From: Alphaproteobacteria bacterium
GTDB lineage: Bacteria; Pseudomonadota; Alphaproteobacteria; Puniceispirillales; Puniceispirillaceae
Direction of reading: 5' to 3'
Length of the DNA: 64,000 bases
Assembly (NCBI GenBank): GCA_016780775.1
Contig: JADHLI010000002.1
Location: forward strand, 1 to 64,000
The number at the start of each line of letters is the position of its first letter. The stretch's first letter is position 1. The notes beneath the pieces were generated by a model that saw only the letters and a list, made by a program, of their open reading frames with translations, did not search any database and was not told where the DNA came from. Shown here one piece after another: positions 51,301-64,000 of this stretch. The position numbers were made by a program, and so were the translations under genes.

Positions 51301-52592
51301 TGGCAACACGTTATAAAGCTGGCAAATCCCCCTTTGCAGTGATTGATTTAGGTTCTTCACGCTTTGCTTGTTTGATAGCAGAGTTTGGCCCGGAAGCTAT
51401 GCCAAAATTACTTGGCCAAGCTATTCATGCCGCCGAGGGGATCAAGCAAGGCGAAATCACCGATATGGCGCGCTTTAGCACTACTCTGGGGCGGGTGGTT
51501 GAGTCTGCAGAAAGTAATGCTGGCTTGACCATAGATACTATTCATATTGTTACCCCTGCTGGTCAGCCACGCTTATTAGAACAGCTTGCTGAAATACCGA
51601 TTGGAAATCATGTCATTAATCGGCGCGATATCCGCAGGCTAGCTGAAAAGCAACATGAGCATGCCGGCATGCCCGGATTTACCGTCTGCCAACGCCAGAC
51701 ACGCGAATATCTAATAGATGGGCTTGGCCAGATAGATAACCCACTCAGCATGACAGGGGAGCGACTGCAACTCGCCTATCACGACCTGATAATTGCCCAA
51801 GCAAGCTATAATAACCTGTGTGAAGCTGCCCAGCAAAATCATCTAAAATCTGCCCATGTGTATCATAGCGCAGCCGCTGCTGGCCTTGCCTGTCTGTCTG
51901 CTGATGAACGCGAGCTTGGTACGATGATGATTGATTTTGGCGGCGGCACTACCTCGTTTGCCATATATGCAGAGAATAAATTACTGCATGTCGGCAGCAT
52001 TCGCATGGGTGGGCAAAACATTACCCGCGATATTGCAAAAATGCTGTCCATTCCAACTAATGATGCAGAGCGCCTGAAGGCTGTTGAAGGGTCTGTTCTG
52101 CCAGAAATGGCTACTAGCCTAGCTTTAGGTGGCGGTTTTCCAGCAAATGGGGATAATTTTATCCTCTCTAAAAGCCTGCATGAGCGCGATATGCTGACCC
52201 TCTCTTCTGGTCAAACGATTGAACGTGCTTTTTTAAATGACATTATTCGAACCCGGCTTGAAGAGATTTTAGAACTGATAGACCAACATCTGAAGGGGGC
52301 TGGCATGCGCCCTGCTGCTGCTTTCAATCTGGCGATAACCGGCGGGGCTAGCCAGCTTACAGGTCTATCTGATTTTGCTTCTGCCTATTGGGGCAAGCCA
52401 GTGTCGATAAAAATACCGCAAACACTATTTGCCCATGACAGCCAAATTTCAGGCGGCTCATTCGCTGCTGCAATCGGCATGGCCATGTTTGTACAACGCC
52501 TAGAGGAAACCCGCGCCGAAGATGTGGCAACCCGCTATTCCGGTGATGGATTTGGGGCACGATTACGCCTCTGGTTCAAACAGAATTTGTAA
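51300..52592 (+). CDS. ftsA: Cell division protein FtsA
   Basis: The 430-residue actin-like ATPase has the phosphate-1 loop VIDLGSSRFACLIAEFG, the 1C-domain region around GEITDMARFSTTLGRVVE, the phosphate-2 IDFGGGTTSFAIY, and the adenosine motif NLAITGGASQLTGLSDFAS, with a C-terminal amphipathic helix FGARLRLWFKQNL that would bind the membrane. It anchors FtsZ. A 158-bp gap without a seen gene precedes ftsZ. Confidence 0.96.
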   Translation: MATRYKAGKSPFAVIDLGSSRFACLIAEFGPEAMPKLLGQAIHAAEGIKQGEITDMARFSTTLGRVVESAESNAGLTIDTIHIVTPAGQPRLLEQLAEIPIGNHVINRRDIRRLAEKQHEHAGMPGFTVCQRQTREYLIDGLGQIDNPLSMTGERLQLAYHDLIIAQASYNNLCEAAQQNHLKSAHVYHSAAAAGLACLSADERELGTMMIDFGGGTTSFAIYAENKLLHVGSIRMGGQNITRDIAKMLSIPTNDAERLKAVEGSVLPEMATSLALGGGFPANGDNFILSKSLHERDMLTLSSGQTIERAFLNDIIRTRLEEILELIDQHLKGAGMRPAAAFNLAITGGASQLTGLSDFASAYWGKPVSIKIPQTLFAHDSQISGGSFAAAIGMAMFVQRLEETRAEDVATRYSGDGFGARLRLWFKQNL

Positions 52593-52750
52593 TGTTTTTA
52601 ATAGTTTAAAGTAATTTAGCATAAGGAGCCCATATGTTAACCCTCTTCATCTACCAACCTGCTGGGATGTGTTTTACGCAGCCAGCTCCTCTTCACGCTG
52701 CACGGGCTGACAGCGCGATTTCAACCTCCAAATAAAAAAGGGAGATTATC

Positions 52751-54559
52751 ATGACTATCAACCTCACAGTCCCACAAACAATGCAGGAATTGCGTCCGCG
52801 TATCACCGTCGTTGGTGTTGGCGGGGCAGGCTGTAACGCTGTCAATAATATGATCGATGCCAATCTTGAGGGTGTTGATTTTCTGGTTGCTAACACAGAT
52901 GGCCAGTCGCTAGCGCATTCTATGGCTAGTCGGAAATTACAGCTAGGCACTAGCCTAACCGGCGGTCTTGGTGCTGGCTCCAAGCCAGATGTTGGCCGCA
53001 AAGCAGCAGAAGAAAGCCTTGATGATGTGCTAGCTGAGCTCGCTGATTCTAACATGGTGTTTATCACCGCAGGCATGGGCGGCGGTACAGGTACTGGTGC
53101 AGCACCTGTTATTGCCAAAGCGGCTAGGGAGCGCGGTATTCTGACTGTTGGCGTGGTAACCAAACCGTTTGATTTTGAAGGCAAGCGCCGGATGGAACAG
53201 GCAGATGAAGGCATTCAAGCTATGCAGGGCTATGTAGATACGCTGATTGTTATTCCTAATCAGAATCTGTTCCGGCTAGCGAATGAGCGGACCACACTTG
53301 CTGATACCTTCCACATGGCTGATGCGGTTCTGCATCAGGGCGTGTGCGGGGTTACTGATCTGATGATAAAGCCAGGTATTATCAATCTAGATTTTGCTGA
53401 TATCAGAGCGGTTATGTCTGAAATGGGTAAAGCTATGATGGGCACAGGCGAAGCTTCAGGTGAGACCCGCGCTATTGAAGCTGCAGAAGCGGCTATCAAT
53501 AACCCGCTGTTAGATGACACCTCTATGAAAGGCGCAAAAGCGGTGCTGATCAACGTTACGGGCGGCATGGATATGACCCTGTTTGAGGTGGATGAAGCCG
53601 CTAACCGTATCCGCAGTGAAGTAGATCAGGATGCGACCATTATCTTTGGGTCTGCGTTTGATGAGAAGCTTGAGGGTGTGATGCGGGTATCGGTCGTGGC
53701 CACAGGTATTGAATCAATGGAACAAACAAGCCCATTGCCCTTTATCAATGAGCCAACAATGATGCCAGCTCAGCCTGTTATCCAGCCTGCTGCACAACCT
53801 TCTGCTGTTGCACAGCCGCAAATGCGGGTAAATGCCTTTACAGCCCCTGTGGCAGAGACAGCAAATATGCCTGCAAACGAAATGCCGGTTGCACCAGCAC
53901 AAGCAGAAGAGCCATCTGCAGATATTGCTCAAATACAAGCACTCGAAGCAGAAACAGCCGCAGCAGCTGAAATGCCTACAATGGAAATGGGGGCACTCAA
54001 AGCAGAAGAGCAGCTAGATCTGGTAAATGCTGTTAAGTCTGCTGAAGCCTCTGACCATAAAATGGATGGCACAGGAGCAATAAGCACAGGAGCGATAAGC
54101 GCAGAAAATGCTTCTAGCGAAACAACAGCCTCAGCAGAAGAAGCAACCCCGGCAATAGCGTCAAAAGTGTCTAATGGACATGAGCAAGCTACCATCATTC
54201 GCCGGCCGCTCTTTATTCCAGATGCTCCGCGTGATGTTGGCCTTGATGAGGAGTTGACGCAAACAGACCCGGTACCAGAAGGCACGCAGCGTGCTTCGCT
54301 TATCCACCGGATATCAGGTCTATGGTCAGGCAAGACAGAAACGCCTGCAACAGAAGCAGGGGCGACACCAGCAAAAGAAGAGCCCCAGCTAAGTCGCAGC
54401 AATCTTACCCTGCCAAAAGTTGAAGAACCAGCGATCATGGATTTGCCAAAGGCAGATATGGTTCAGACTAGCCTGCCAGTAGACCCGGTTACCAAAGAAG
54501 ATGATACAGAAGATGATGACCTGGATATTCCAGCCTTCTTAAGACGGCAAGCTAACTAA
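52751..54559 (+). CDS. ftsZ: Cell division GTPase FtsZ
   Basis: The tubulin-like GTPase core covers residues ~15-320, with [15 protein letters not shown], the tubulin signature [16 protein letters not shown] and [11 protein letters not shown] ~260-residue linker rich in A, E, P and M follows, and the tail ends in the conserved [14 protein letters not shown], the FtsA/partner-binding peptide. The total of 602 residues is long even for alphaproteobacteria. GGGAG lies before the ATG. A terminator ends the cluster. Confidence 0.98.
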   Translation: MTINLTVPQTMQELRPRITVVGVGGAGCNAVNNMIDANLEGVDFLVANTDGQSLAHSMASRKLQLGTSLTGGLGAGSKPDVGRKAAEESLDDVLAELADSNMVFITAGMGGGTGTGAAPVIAKAARERGILTVGVVTKPFDFEGKRRMEQADEGIQAMQGYVDTLIVIPNQNLFRLANERTTLADTFHMADAVLHQGVCGVTDLMIKPGIINLDFADIRAVMSEMGKAMMGTGEASGETRAIEAAEAAINNPLLDDTSMKGAKAVLINVTGGMDMTLFEVDEAANRIRSEVDQDATIIFGSAFDEKLEGVMRVSVVATGIESMEQTSPLPFINEPTMMPAQPVIQPAAQPSAVAQPQMRVNAFTAPVAETANMPANEMPVAPAQAEEPSADIAQIQALEAETAAAAEMPTMEMGALKAEEQLDLVNAVKSAEASDHKMDGTGAISTGAISAENASSETTASAEEATPAIASKVSNGHEQATIIRRPLFIPDAPRDVGLDEELTQTDPVPEGTQRASLIHRISGLWSGKTETPATEAGATPAKEEPQLSRSNLTLPKVEEPAIMDLPKADMVQTSLPVDPVTKEDDTEDDDLDIPAFLRRQAN

Positions 54560-54589
54560 ATAAAATAATTGGCAAAAACCAATAAAAAG

Positions 54590-54626
54590 AGCCCGTTCTG
54601 GCCAATCAGACGGGCTTTTTTAATTT
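54590..54626 (+). terminator. Rho-independent terminator after ftsZ
   Basis: AGCCCGTTCTG pairs with CAGACGGGCT around a short loop, followed by TTTTTTAATTT. It closes the dcw operon. Confidence 0.92.
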
Positions 54627-54728
54627 AATCGACAGTTTTTTGGAATTACAACAATTCGTAACTAAATGTGATTTGTGTTTACGCGCAACGCTTCTTAAGT
54701 TGACGGTGAGATTTTTTGGTGAACGGTT

Positions 54729-55766
54729 ATGAACGCACACACATCACACGATATGACTGCACAAGATATGACTGCACAAGATATGACTGCACAAGATATG
54801 CGCAAGCACAACGATACTGCCAATAGCAATAACAACCTAGATAATAACTGGCAGCATACGCTTGCCCAGCCAATTGAAATTGGCGGCATCGGTGTGCATT
54901 CTGGCCGATTCATAGAAGTTATTTTGCATCCCGCACCTGCAGATCACGGCATTGTATTTGAACGCAGCGATGTATCTGATTGCGATAGCATCATTCCAGC
55001 TACAATTGAATTTGCCGTTCCGCATAAATTATGTACCCGCATCGAAAATAAAGATGGGGTCGGCGTAAACACCATTGAGCATTTCATGGCCGCTTTTCAC
55101 GGCATGGGCATCGATAATCTGCGTATTGAAATAGATGGCCCTGAAATGCCGATTTTAGATGGCAGTGCCACCCCAATTTTCAACCTTTTAGAACGGGCTG
55201 GTCTTATTCAACAAGATAAGCGGCGTCAGGTTATCACTATCCTAAAAGAAGTTGAGGTAGATATGGGAGATGGCGTCATTGCTAAACTATCACCTGCGGA
55301 TAGCCTTGAGATAGATGTCAGCATCCAGTTTGATGATCAGCTTATCGGTCAGCAATCTATTTCGTATACAAATAACAGCCAAGCCTTTATCGACGAGCTA
55401 GCAGATGCACGTACCTTTTGCATGCTAAGAGATGTGGAAGCAATGCGTAATTCAGGGCTTGCGCGTGGCGGGTCTCTAGATAATGCGCTGGTAGTACATG
55501 ATGGTACAGTGCTGAACGAAGGCGGCTTGCGTACAACAGATGAATTTGTCCGGCATAAGACCCTAGACTGTCTTGGTGATTTGTTTTTGCTAGGCATGGC
55601 CATCAAGGCACGCCTGACCGCTAGCAAGCCAGGTCATGCGCTTAGCACTACCCTGCTGAAAACCTTGATAAATACACCAGATGCTTTCCATATTGAAGGG
55701 CATCAGAATGCGCCTACCCATGGCCAGTGGGCCTATCCAGAAACAGCCGTTGCAGCACATAGTTAG
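54729..55766 (+). CDS. lpxC: UDP-3-O-acyl-N-acetylglucosamine deacetylase
   Basis: The 345-residue product has the LpxC core: LAQPIEIGGIGVHSGRFIEVILHPAPADHGIVF, the zinc-site EHFMAAFHGMGIDNLRIEIDGPEMPILDGSA, GGSLDNALVV and the second zinc-site FVRHKTLDCLGDLFLLG. It commits UDP-GlcNAc derivatives to lipid A. The first 40 residues are non-homologous and contain MTAQD three times from a 15-bp repeat; initiation could occur at any of several in-frame ATGs there. Confidence 0.95.
   Translation: MNAHTSHDMTAQDMTAQDMTAQDMRKHNDTANSNNNLDNNWQHTLAQPIEIGGIGVHSGRFIEVILHPAPADHGIVFERSDVSDCDSIIPATIEFAVPHKLCTRIENKDGVGVNTIEHFMAAFHGMGIDNLRIEIDGPEMPILDGSATPIFNLLERAGLIQQDKRRQVITILKEVEVDMGDGVIAKLSPADSLEIDVSIQFDDQLIGQQSISYTNNSQAFIDELADARTFCMLRDVEAMRNSGLARGGSLDNALVVHDGTVLNEGGLRTTDEFVRHKTLDCLGDLFLLGMAIKARLTASKPGHALSTTLLKTLINTPDAFHIEGHQNAPTHGQWAYPETAVAAHS
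54750..54794 (+). repeat. Three perfect 15-bp tandem copies in the lpxC start region
   Basis: GATATGACTGCACAA occurs at 54750, 54765 and 54780 and the fourth begins GATATG. Each unit carries an in-frame ATG (MTAQD), so expansion would multiply possible start codons without changing frame. Confidence 0.95.
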
Positions 55767-55936
55767 GGATAGCACGCCCCTTTTTTGGTAAAATAGCTTC
55801 TGCTTTAAGGTAATCTTCCTCTTTCCAGTTGCATCACGACCCGCTATTGTAGGGCGTGCAATTTAACTATCGATAAGGCTGCTTTATCTATGCGCCTTGC
55901 GTGTTTCATCTTTTGACAGACAGATATGGTGTAGTG

Positions 55937-56800
55937 ATGCGTAAGTTAAACCTTTTAGTTTCTTCATCATATAGGCGTGTGCCAGCGCGTATCACGCGTT
56001 TTGCCCTGCTTACTGGGCTAATAATGATGGTTTCTGCTTGTAGCAATAAAGACGCCGCTGATTTAAATGCGCAAACCGAAGCACCTGTTGACCAGCTTTA
56101 TAATGAGGCATTAAACACCGTGCTTTCGGGTGATGTGGATCTTGCCGCACCAAAATTCGAAGAGGTGGAACGCCAGCATCCCTATTCTATTTGGGCAGTT
56201 CGTGCGCAGATTATGGCGGCTTGGTCCTTTTATCAATCCAATCAATATACACAAGCCGAAGCTAGCCTTGAGAGATTCATTCAATTATATCCGGCTGACC
56301 CGCTAACCGAATATGCCTATTATTTAAAAGCGCTGTCTTATTACGAGCAAATCGTGGATGTAGAGCGGGATGCCGATATGACTTATAAGGCGCTAAACGC
56401 GTTTGAAGATGTGTTGCGCCGATATCCAGACGGGCCTCATGCGCGCGATTCTCAATTAAAGGCAGACCTAGCCAGCTCGCATCTAGCTGGCAAGGAGATG
56501 GCGGTTGGCCGGTTTTATTTAAATAAAGAGCATTATTCTGCGGCGTTAAAGAGATTTGCTGTTGTCGTGCGTGATTATGACCGCACTAATCAAGTATCTG
56601 AAGCGCTATATCGTATGGGAGAGGCTTATCTCTCTCTTGGGCTGGATAGTGAAGCTGAGCGCGTCTTGCAGGTCGCCATCTATAATTACCCTGATTCTGT
56701 CTGGACAGAAAGACTAACTGAGGTGGTTGGCAATCCGTCACGCCCTGGTCCGCAAGGGGTTTTGGCGACCGTTGCTGACCGTGCCTTATCTCTGTTTTAA
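55937..56800 (+). CDS. bamD: Outer membrane protein assembly factor BamD
   Basis: From ATG 55937 the 287-residue product has a lipoprotein signal (ending M-V-S-A-C), then five TPR repeats, including VDQLYNEALNTVLSGDVDLAAPKFEEVERQHPYS and WSFYQSNQYTQAEASLERFIQLYP, the classic BamD/ComL pattern. As part of the BAM complex it folds outer-membrane beta-barrels. An earlier GTG frame start at 55901 would block the signal sequence. Confidence 0.93.
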   Translation: MRKLNLLVSSSYRRVPARITRFALLTGLIMMVSACSNKDAADLNAQTEAPVDQLYNEALNTVLSGDVDLAAPKFEEVERQHPYSIWAVRAQIMAAWSFYQSNQYTQAEASLERFIQLYPADPLTEYAYYLKALSYYEQIVDVERDADMTYKALNAFEDVLRRYPDGPHARDSQLKADLASSHLAGKEMAVGRFYLNKEHYSAALKRFAVVVRDYDRTNQVSEALYRMGEAYLSLGLDSEAERVLQVAIYNYPDSVWTERLTEVVGNPSRPGPQGVLATVADRALSLF

Positions 56801-56812
56801 TAAGCGCTGCAC

Positions 56813-60579
<3,767 letters not shown>

Positions 60580-60601
60580 CCAATATCTAATTCTATCCGC
60601 C

Positions 60602-62359
60602 TTAAATGGCGCTGCATTTACCTTTTAGCCAGTCTGTTAATTGCGGGTTTAGATGGGGGCTAAGATGGTGATATACCCAGCTATGATAGGCATTTAGCCA
60701 TGTTTTTTGCTCTGCAGTCAAAAGTGCCGGTGCAAGCAGGTTTGTATCAAACGGAAAACAGGTCAGCGTCTCAAAGGCGAGGAAGCTGTCTGACTGCTCT
60801 ATGGCTAACACTAAATTTTCATGACGTATGCCATAATTATCTGGCTTATAGAACCCAGGCTCATTCGATAGCACCATACCTGCCTCTACCGGCAGCTGGC
60901 AGCGCTTAGAGATGGAAACAGGCCCTTCATGCACAGACAGGATATGGCCAACACCATGCCCAGTGCCATGCCCAAACTCTAGCCCATTTGCCCAAAGTGG
61001 CGCGCGGCAAATACCGTCTAGCTGGGCACCTGTTACCCCCTTTGGAAACCGCACACGCGCCAGTTCAATATGCGCTGCTAGCACATAGCTTGCATGGTAA
61101 ATCGCTTCTTGCGGCGGGGATTTATTCTCAGGTCCATAATAAAAAGTGCGGGTGATATCTGTTGTCCCCATCTGGTAATGCGCACCAGAATCAACCAGCA
61201 ACACCCCATCGCCGTCCAGCTGTTTATCTTCGCCCTTTATCGCGCGATAATGCACTACAGCCCCATTGCCGCGAAAGCCTGCAATCGTATCAAAGCTATC
61301 ACATATATAGCCATCATTGGTGCGTCGCAATTCAGTTAGTTTCTCGGCTAGCTCTGCTTCACTTACCCCCTTATTCGGCGCTTCTTCCTCCAGCCAGTAC
61401 CAGAACTGACATAAAGCTAGCCCATCACGTAAATGAGCTTCGCGGAATCCGGCTATTTCAGTATCATTTTTAATCGCTTTTCGAGCTAGCAATGGCTCTG
61501 GTCGCAGGAATATTTCAAGCCCTGCATCTGTTAGTAATTCCCGCATGGCAGCTGGTAGGCTAGCAGGATCACAAGCGATTTTTTCCCCTTGAAAACTGGT
61601 TAGATAATCTGGCAGTTCTTTCCAGTCTAAGGTCTTATAACCAGCCTCTTGTGCCTGATTACTGCCAATAAAGACGAGCTCACCATCATCCTGTAGCAGG
61701 CCAAAACATAAATGAAATGGGGTGTTACGCAAATCGCGCCCTCGAATATTAGCCAGCCAGTTTACGCAATCAGGTGCGGTTATCAGGCAAAGGCGGCAAT
61801 CTGCAGTGTGCAACCCATCCCTAGCCTCTGCCTGTTTGGCATATGCTGTTTTGCCGGCTACAGCTTCATCTAGGATAAAGGTCTCTGCATTGATATAGGC
61901 TGGCCTGCCAGACCAAATCTGGTTTAACGGGTTTTGGTCACAAGCTATCCAGTCAATTTCAGCTGCGCCACATTTTTTTGGCAAGCTATCGAGGCAGCTA
62001 ACTGTTACTGCCCAGCTATCATAGCCAAGCACCAGCTTTCCCTTTACAGGCTGTTCTGCCATCCACTGATTTAAGTTTTTATCTGCGGTATCAAAAGTTT
62101 GATAAAGGCGGTTATCGGTTTGCTGGGTGATTTGTAACTGGTAACGCCCATCGGTAAAGAGTGCGGCTGTTTCCTGCAAGATAAGACCGACGCCAGCAGA
62201 ACCCGTAAAGCCCGTTAGATAGGCTAGATATTCATCACCGGCGCGTACCTCTTCGCCTTGAAAGCGATCAGCTCTCGTCAGATAAAAACCATCCAGCGAT
62301 TGCGCCGTCAATATTTGGCGAAACTGTGCAAGCTTAGATGCAGCATCAAACGCAGTCAT
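60602..62359 (-). CDS. pepP: Aminopeptidase P family metallopeptidase (M24B)
   Basis: The 585-residue product has three domains: two N-terminal creatinase-type domains (residues ~5-310) and a C-terminal pita-bread domain with the metal site: DSGAHYQMGTTDITRTFYYG (Asp pair), GHGTGHGVGHILSVHEGP (His) and NEPGFYKPDNYGIRHENLV (two Glu). It removes N-terminal residues before proline. The size suggests the eukaryotic-type (XPNPEP1-like) branch also found in bacteria. Its ATG overlaps the prmA stop by 4 bp. Confidence 0.93.
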   Translation of the reverse strand: MTAFDAASKLAQFRQILTAQSLDGFYLTRADRFQGEEVRAGDEYLAYLTGFTGSAGVGLILQETAALFTDGRYQLQITQQTDNRLYQTFDTADKNLNQWMAEQPVKGKLVLGYDSWAVTVSCLDSLPKKCGAAEIDWIACDQNPLNQIWSGRPAYINAETFILDEAVAGKTAYAKQAEARDGLHTADCRLCLITAPDCVNWLANIRGRDLRNTPFHLCFGLLQDDGELVFIGSNQAQEAGYKTLDWKELPDYLTSFQGEKIACDPASLPAAMRELLTDAGLEIFLRPEPLLARKAIKNDTEIAGFREAHLRDGLALCQFWYWLEEEAPNKGVSEAELAEKLTELRRTNDGYICDSFDTIAGFRGNGAVVHYRAIKGEDKQLDGDGVLLVDSGAHYQMGTTDITRTFYYGPENKSPPQEAIYHASYVLAAHIELARVRFPKGVTGAQLDGICRAPLWANGLEFGHGTGHGVGHILSVHEGPVSISKRCQLPVEAGMVLSNEPGFYKPDNYGIRHENLVLAIEQSDSFLAFETLTCFPFDTNLLAPALLTAEQKTWLNAYHSWVYHHLSPHLNPQLTDWLKGKCSAI

Positions 62360-63333
62360 ATCCCTGCCTTTCTGGTATATGTATCCTTGTGTTTTAGAGC
62401 AGATCTAACACGGCGATGCACAAGCACCAAACAGGACCATTCACCAATAATGATATGTTTTTTCAGGCGCATACCACGCGGCAGATAGGCTTGCATGACC
62501 CAATTTACCTGTGATGTTAACAGCCCAGACAAGATAAGCTGGCCACGGGGGCTAAGATGGGCCGTCAAATCTTGTGCCATCTGACGCAAAGGGCGGGCAA
62601 GAATATTCGCCAAAATTACATCATAAGAGCCAATGCGGGAGAGCGCGCGATTAGAAAAACCTGCGGAATGAACCGTCTTCATCTGCCGCCGCGACACGTT
62701 GTTGAGCTGCCTGTTTTCAGCTGCGGTGCGCACGGATATCGGGTCGTTATCTGCGGCCATCACGCATGCATTTGGAAATAAGTGACTAGCAGCAATTGCC
62801 AAAATCGCACTACCGCATCCCATATCAAGAATATTTTGTGGGCGGGTTTTTAGGGTTTTTATATCACCAAGAGCCAGCAAACATCCATGGGTGGTGGGAT
62901 GGGTGCCAGAGCCAAAGGCCTGTGCAGCATCAATTAAAATCGGGTGCAAAGTTTTAGGCGGCGTTTGCGAAATATGGCTTCCATAAATCCAAAACCGGCC
63001 AATTTTCAGCGGCAGAAAACTTTTTCGATTCTCTGACAGATAGTCGTGCTCTGCCACAAATTCCATGTAAATATCTGCGTCCTGCGGAGCCTGTAGCGCA
63101 CGCGCGGCAATCTGGTGGATAGCGGATATATCTGGCGCATTTTGAAACCAGACTTGTAGTTTTGCTGGTTGGCAATCTTCTCCCTCAAGCGACAGCGCAT
63201 CAGGGGCGCAAAGCGCGTCAATCGCTGTTTCCATTGCAATAAGATTCTCCGTGCTGGTGATGGTTAACACCCAATGACCAGCTTTGCCGCTCCCCTCAAT
63301 TGAACCTTTATGTGTATCTGTGCTTGCGGCCAT
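62356..63333 (-). CDS. prmA: Ribosomal protein L11 methyltransferase
   Basis: From ATG 63333, 13 bp after the helicase stop, the 325-residue product has an N-terminal substrate domain and a Rossmann methyltransferase domain: QAFGSGTHPTTHGCLLAL, ILDMGCGSAILAIAA (AdoMet site), ADNDPISVRTAAENRQLN, and DVILANILARPLRQMA with the catalytic-type N-I-L-A motif. It trimethylates L11. Upstream ATGs at 63360 and 63387 lie inside the helicase gene and are less likely. The C-terminal tail is basic (VHRRVRSALKHKDTYTRKAG). Confidence 0.9.
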   Translation of the reverse strand: MAASTDTHKGSIEGSGKAGHWVLTITSTENLIAMETAIDALCAPDALSLEGEDCQPAKLQVWFQNAPDISAIHQIAARALQAPQDADIYMEFVAEHDYLSENRKSFLPLKIGRFWIYGSHISQTPPKTLHPILIDAAQAFGSGTHPTTHGCLLALGDIKTLKTRPQNILDMGCGSAILAIAASHLFPNACVMAADNDPISVRTAAENRQLNNVSRRQMKTVHSAGFSNRALSRIGSYDVILANILARPLRQMAQDLTAHLSPRGQLILSGLLTSQVNWVMQAYLPRGMRLKKHIIIGEWSCLVLVHRRVRSALKHKDTYTRKAGI

Positions 63334-63346
63334 TATTATTGCCCGA

Positions 63347-64000
63347 TCATTCCATCTCATCTGGCAGAGTGACAAAACTGGCAACAACTTTTTTCAAGCC
63401 TGCTTTATCAAATGCGATTTCGAGCTTATCTGCATCAACAAGCTCAATCGTTCCCATACCAAATTTTTGATGAAAGACACGCATGCCCTTATTAAAATTA
63501 TGCCGCCCCTTATCGGGAAGCCAGCCGTCACGGTCACGTTGCGGGGCAGATGGGCTGTTCAACTGGTTGCGTGCCATACGCCCCCAAGCAGGGCCGTAGC
63601 CAGGTTTACCAACACGCCCGCTAACATCGCCCAGCATTACCGGCTCTGCTCTGCCTAGCCCCAGCCCTTGTGCCATATCCTCTTCGATATGCTGAGCGGG
63701 TAATTCAGCAATAAAACGCGAAGGAATAGAAGATTGCCACAAGCCATGAATACGCCGATTGGCCGTAAAGCTAATATAAACATTTTTGCGCGCTCTGGTG
63801 ATGCCAACATAGGCAAGGCGCCGCTCTTCTTCGAGCCCTGCCCCGCCATTTTCGTCCAAAGAGCGCTGGCTTGGAAACACACCTTCTTCCCAACCCGGCA
63901 AAAAGACAGAATCAAATTCTAGCCCCTTAGCCGCATGCAAAGTCATCAAGGATACCTCACCCTCATCTGAGCTGGTTTCATTATCCATCACAAGCGATAT
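63347..64000 (-). CDS. UvrD/PcrA-type DNA helicase, 3' part only
   Basis: The gene enters from the right edge and stops at 63347. The ~217 visible residues contain helicase motif V ([28 protein letters not shown]) and motif VI ([21 protein letters not shown]) of superfamily 1A, then a C-terminal extension with [30 protein letters not shown], the Tudor-like RNA-polymerase-binding domain typical of UvrD/PcrA. The frame is open to the edge, so the start lies outside. prmA follows within 13 bp. Confidence 0.93.
   Translation of the reverse strand: MSLVMDNETSSDEGEVSLMTLHAAKGLEFDSVFLPGWEEGVFPSQRSLDENGGAGLEEERRLAYVGITRARKNVYISFTANRRIHGLWQSSIPSRFIAELPAQHIEEDMAQGLGLGRAEPVMLGDVSGRVGKPGYGPAWGRMARNQLNSPSAPQRDRDGWLPDKGRHNFNKGMRVFHQKFGMGTIELVDADKLEIAFDKAGLKKVVASFVTLPDEME

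Noticed and set aside
60580-60620. Terminator between ligA and pepP
   Set aside because: Only a 4-bp stem (CGCC/GGCG) is present and no T run follows.

Overview
The window looks like chromosome of a marine-type alphaproteobacterium, most like the SAR116/Puniceispirillum group. This rests on the uninterrupted alphaproteobacterial dcw order followed by lpxC-bamD-recN-ligA, a 602-residue FtsZ with a long acidic linker, a two-gene phospholipid-remodelling operon (PlcP + glycosyltransferase), short intergenic gaps and moderate GC. The genus is inference; no rRNA or tRNA gene was seen.

Layout. 1-4.87 kb is an AT-rich, gene-poor accessory segment: a serine hydrolase gene broken by one in-frame amber codon, a 44-aa basic protein gene, a small exported protein, an orphan ATP-grasp ligase, a fasciclin protein, and a ~110-bp direct repeat that copies the leader of the broken gene. 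4.87-9.5 kb looks phosphate-related: a secreted beta-propeller protein, PlcP-like phosphoesterase, a glycosyltransferase fused to a DgkA-type diacylglycerol kinase, and a thioredoxin-type arsenate reductase, with three candidate Pho boxes. 9.6-14.6 kb holds six small proteins that look like ABM/GYD-type ferredoxin-like barrels, a cupin, a GST, YtoQ, NrtS and an HxlR regulator. 14.6-17.3 kb has a MotA-like membrane protein, a cold-shock protein, a 37-aa lipoprotein and a possible glycosyltransferase. 17.3-22.4 kb is a five-gene valine/fatty-acyl-CoA catabolic operon. 22.4-34.3 kb is mixed housekeeping and hypothetical genes with a possible 6S-like RNA. rnpB (RNase P RNA) lies at 34.5-34.9 kb.

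35.9-54.6 kb is the complete division and cell-wall (dcw) cluster, mraZ-rsmH-ftsL-ftsI-murE-murF-mraY-murD-ftsW-murG-murC-murB-ddl-ftsQ-ftsA-ftsZ, nearly all joined by 1-20 bp overlaps, preceded by MraZ boxes spaced exactly 10 bp and closed by a hairpin terminator after ftsZ. It is followed by lpxC, bamD, recN and ligA, then pepP, prmA and the 3' part of a UvrD-type helicase on the opposite strand.

A recurring oddity is a set of unrelated short tandem repeats (units of 12-22 bp, 2-10 copies), many placed exactly at gene ends or starts and several adding repeated peptides to protein termini. With the fused Agt-DgkA protein, the cluster of small barrel proteins and the duplicated leader, these are the most unusual parts of the window.
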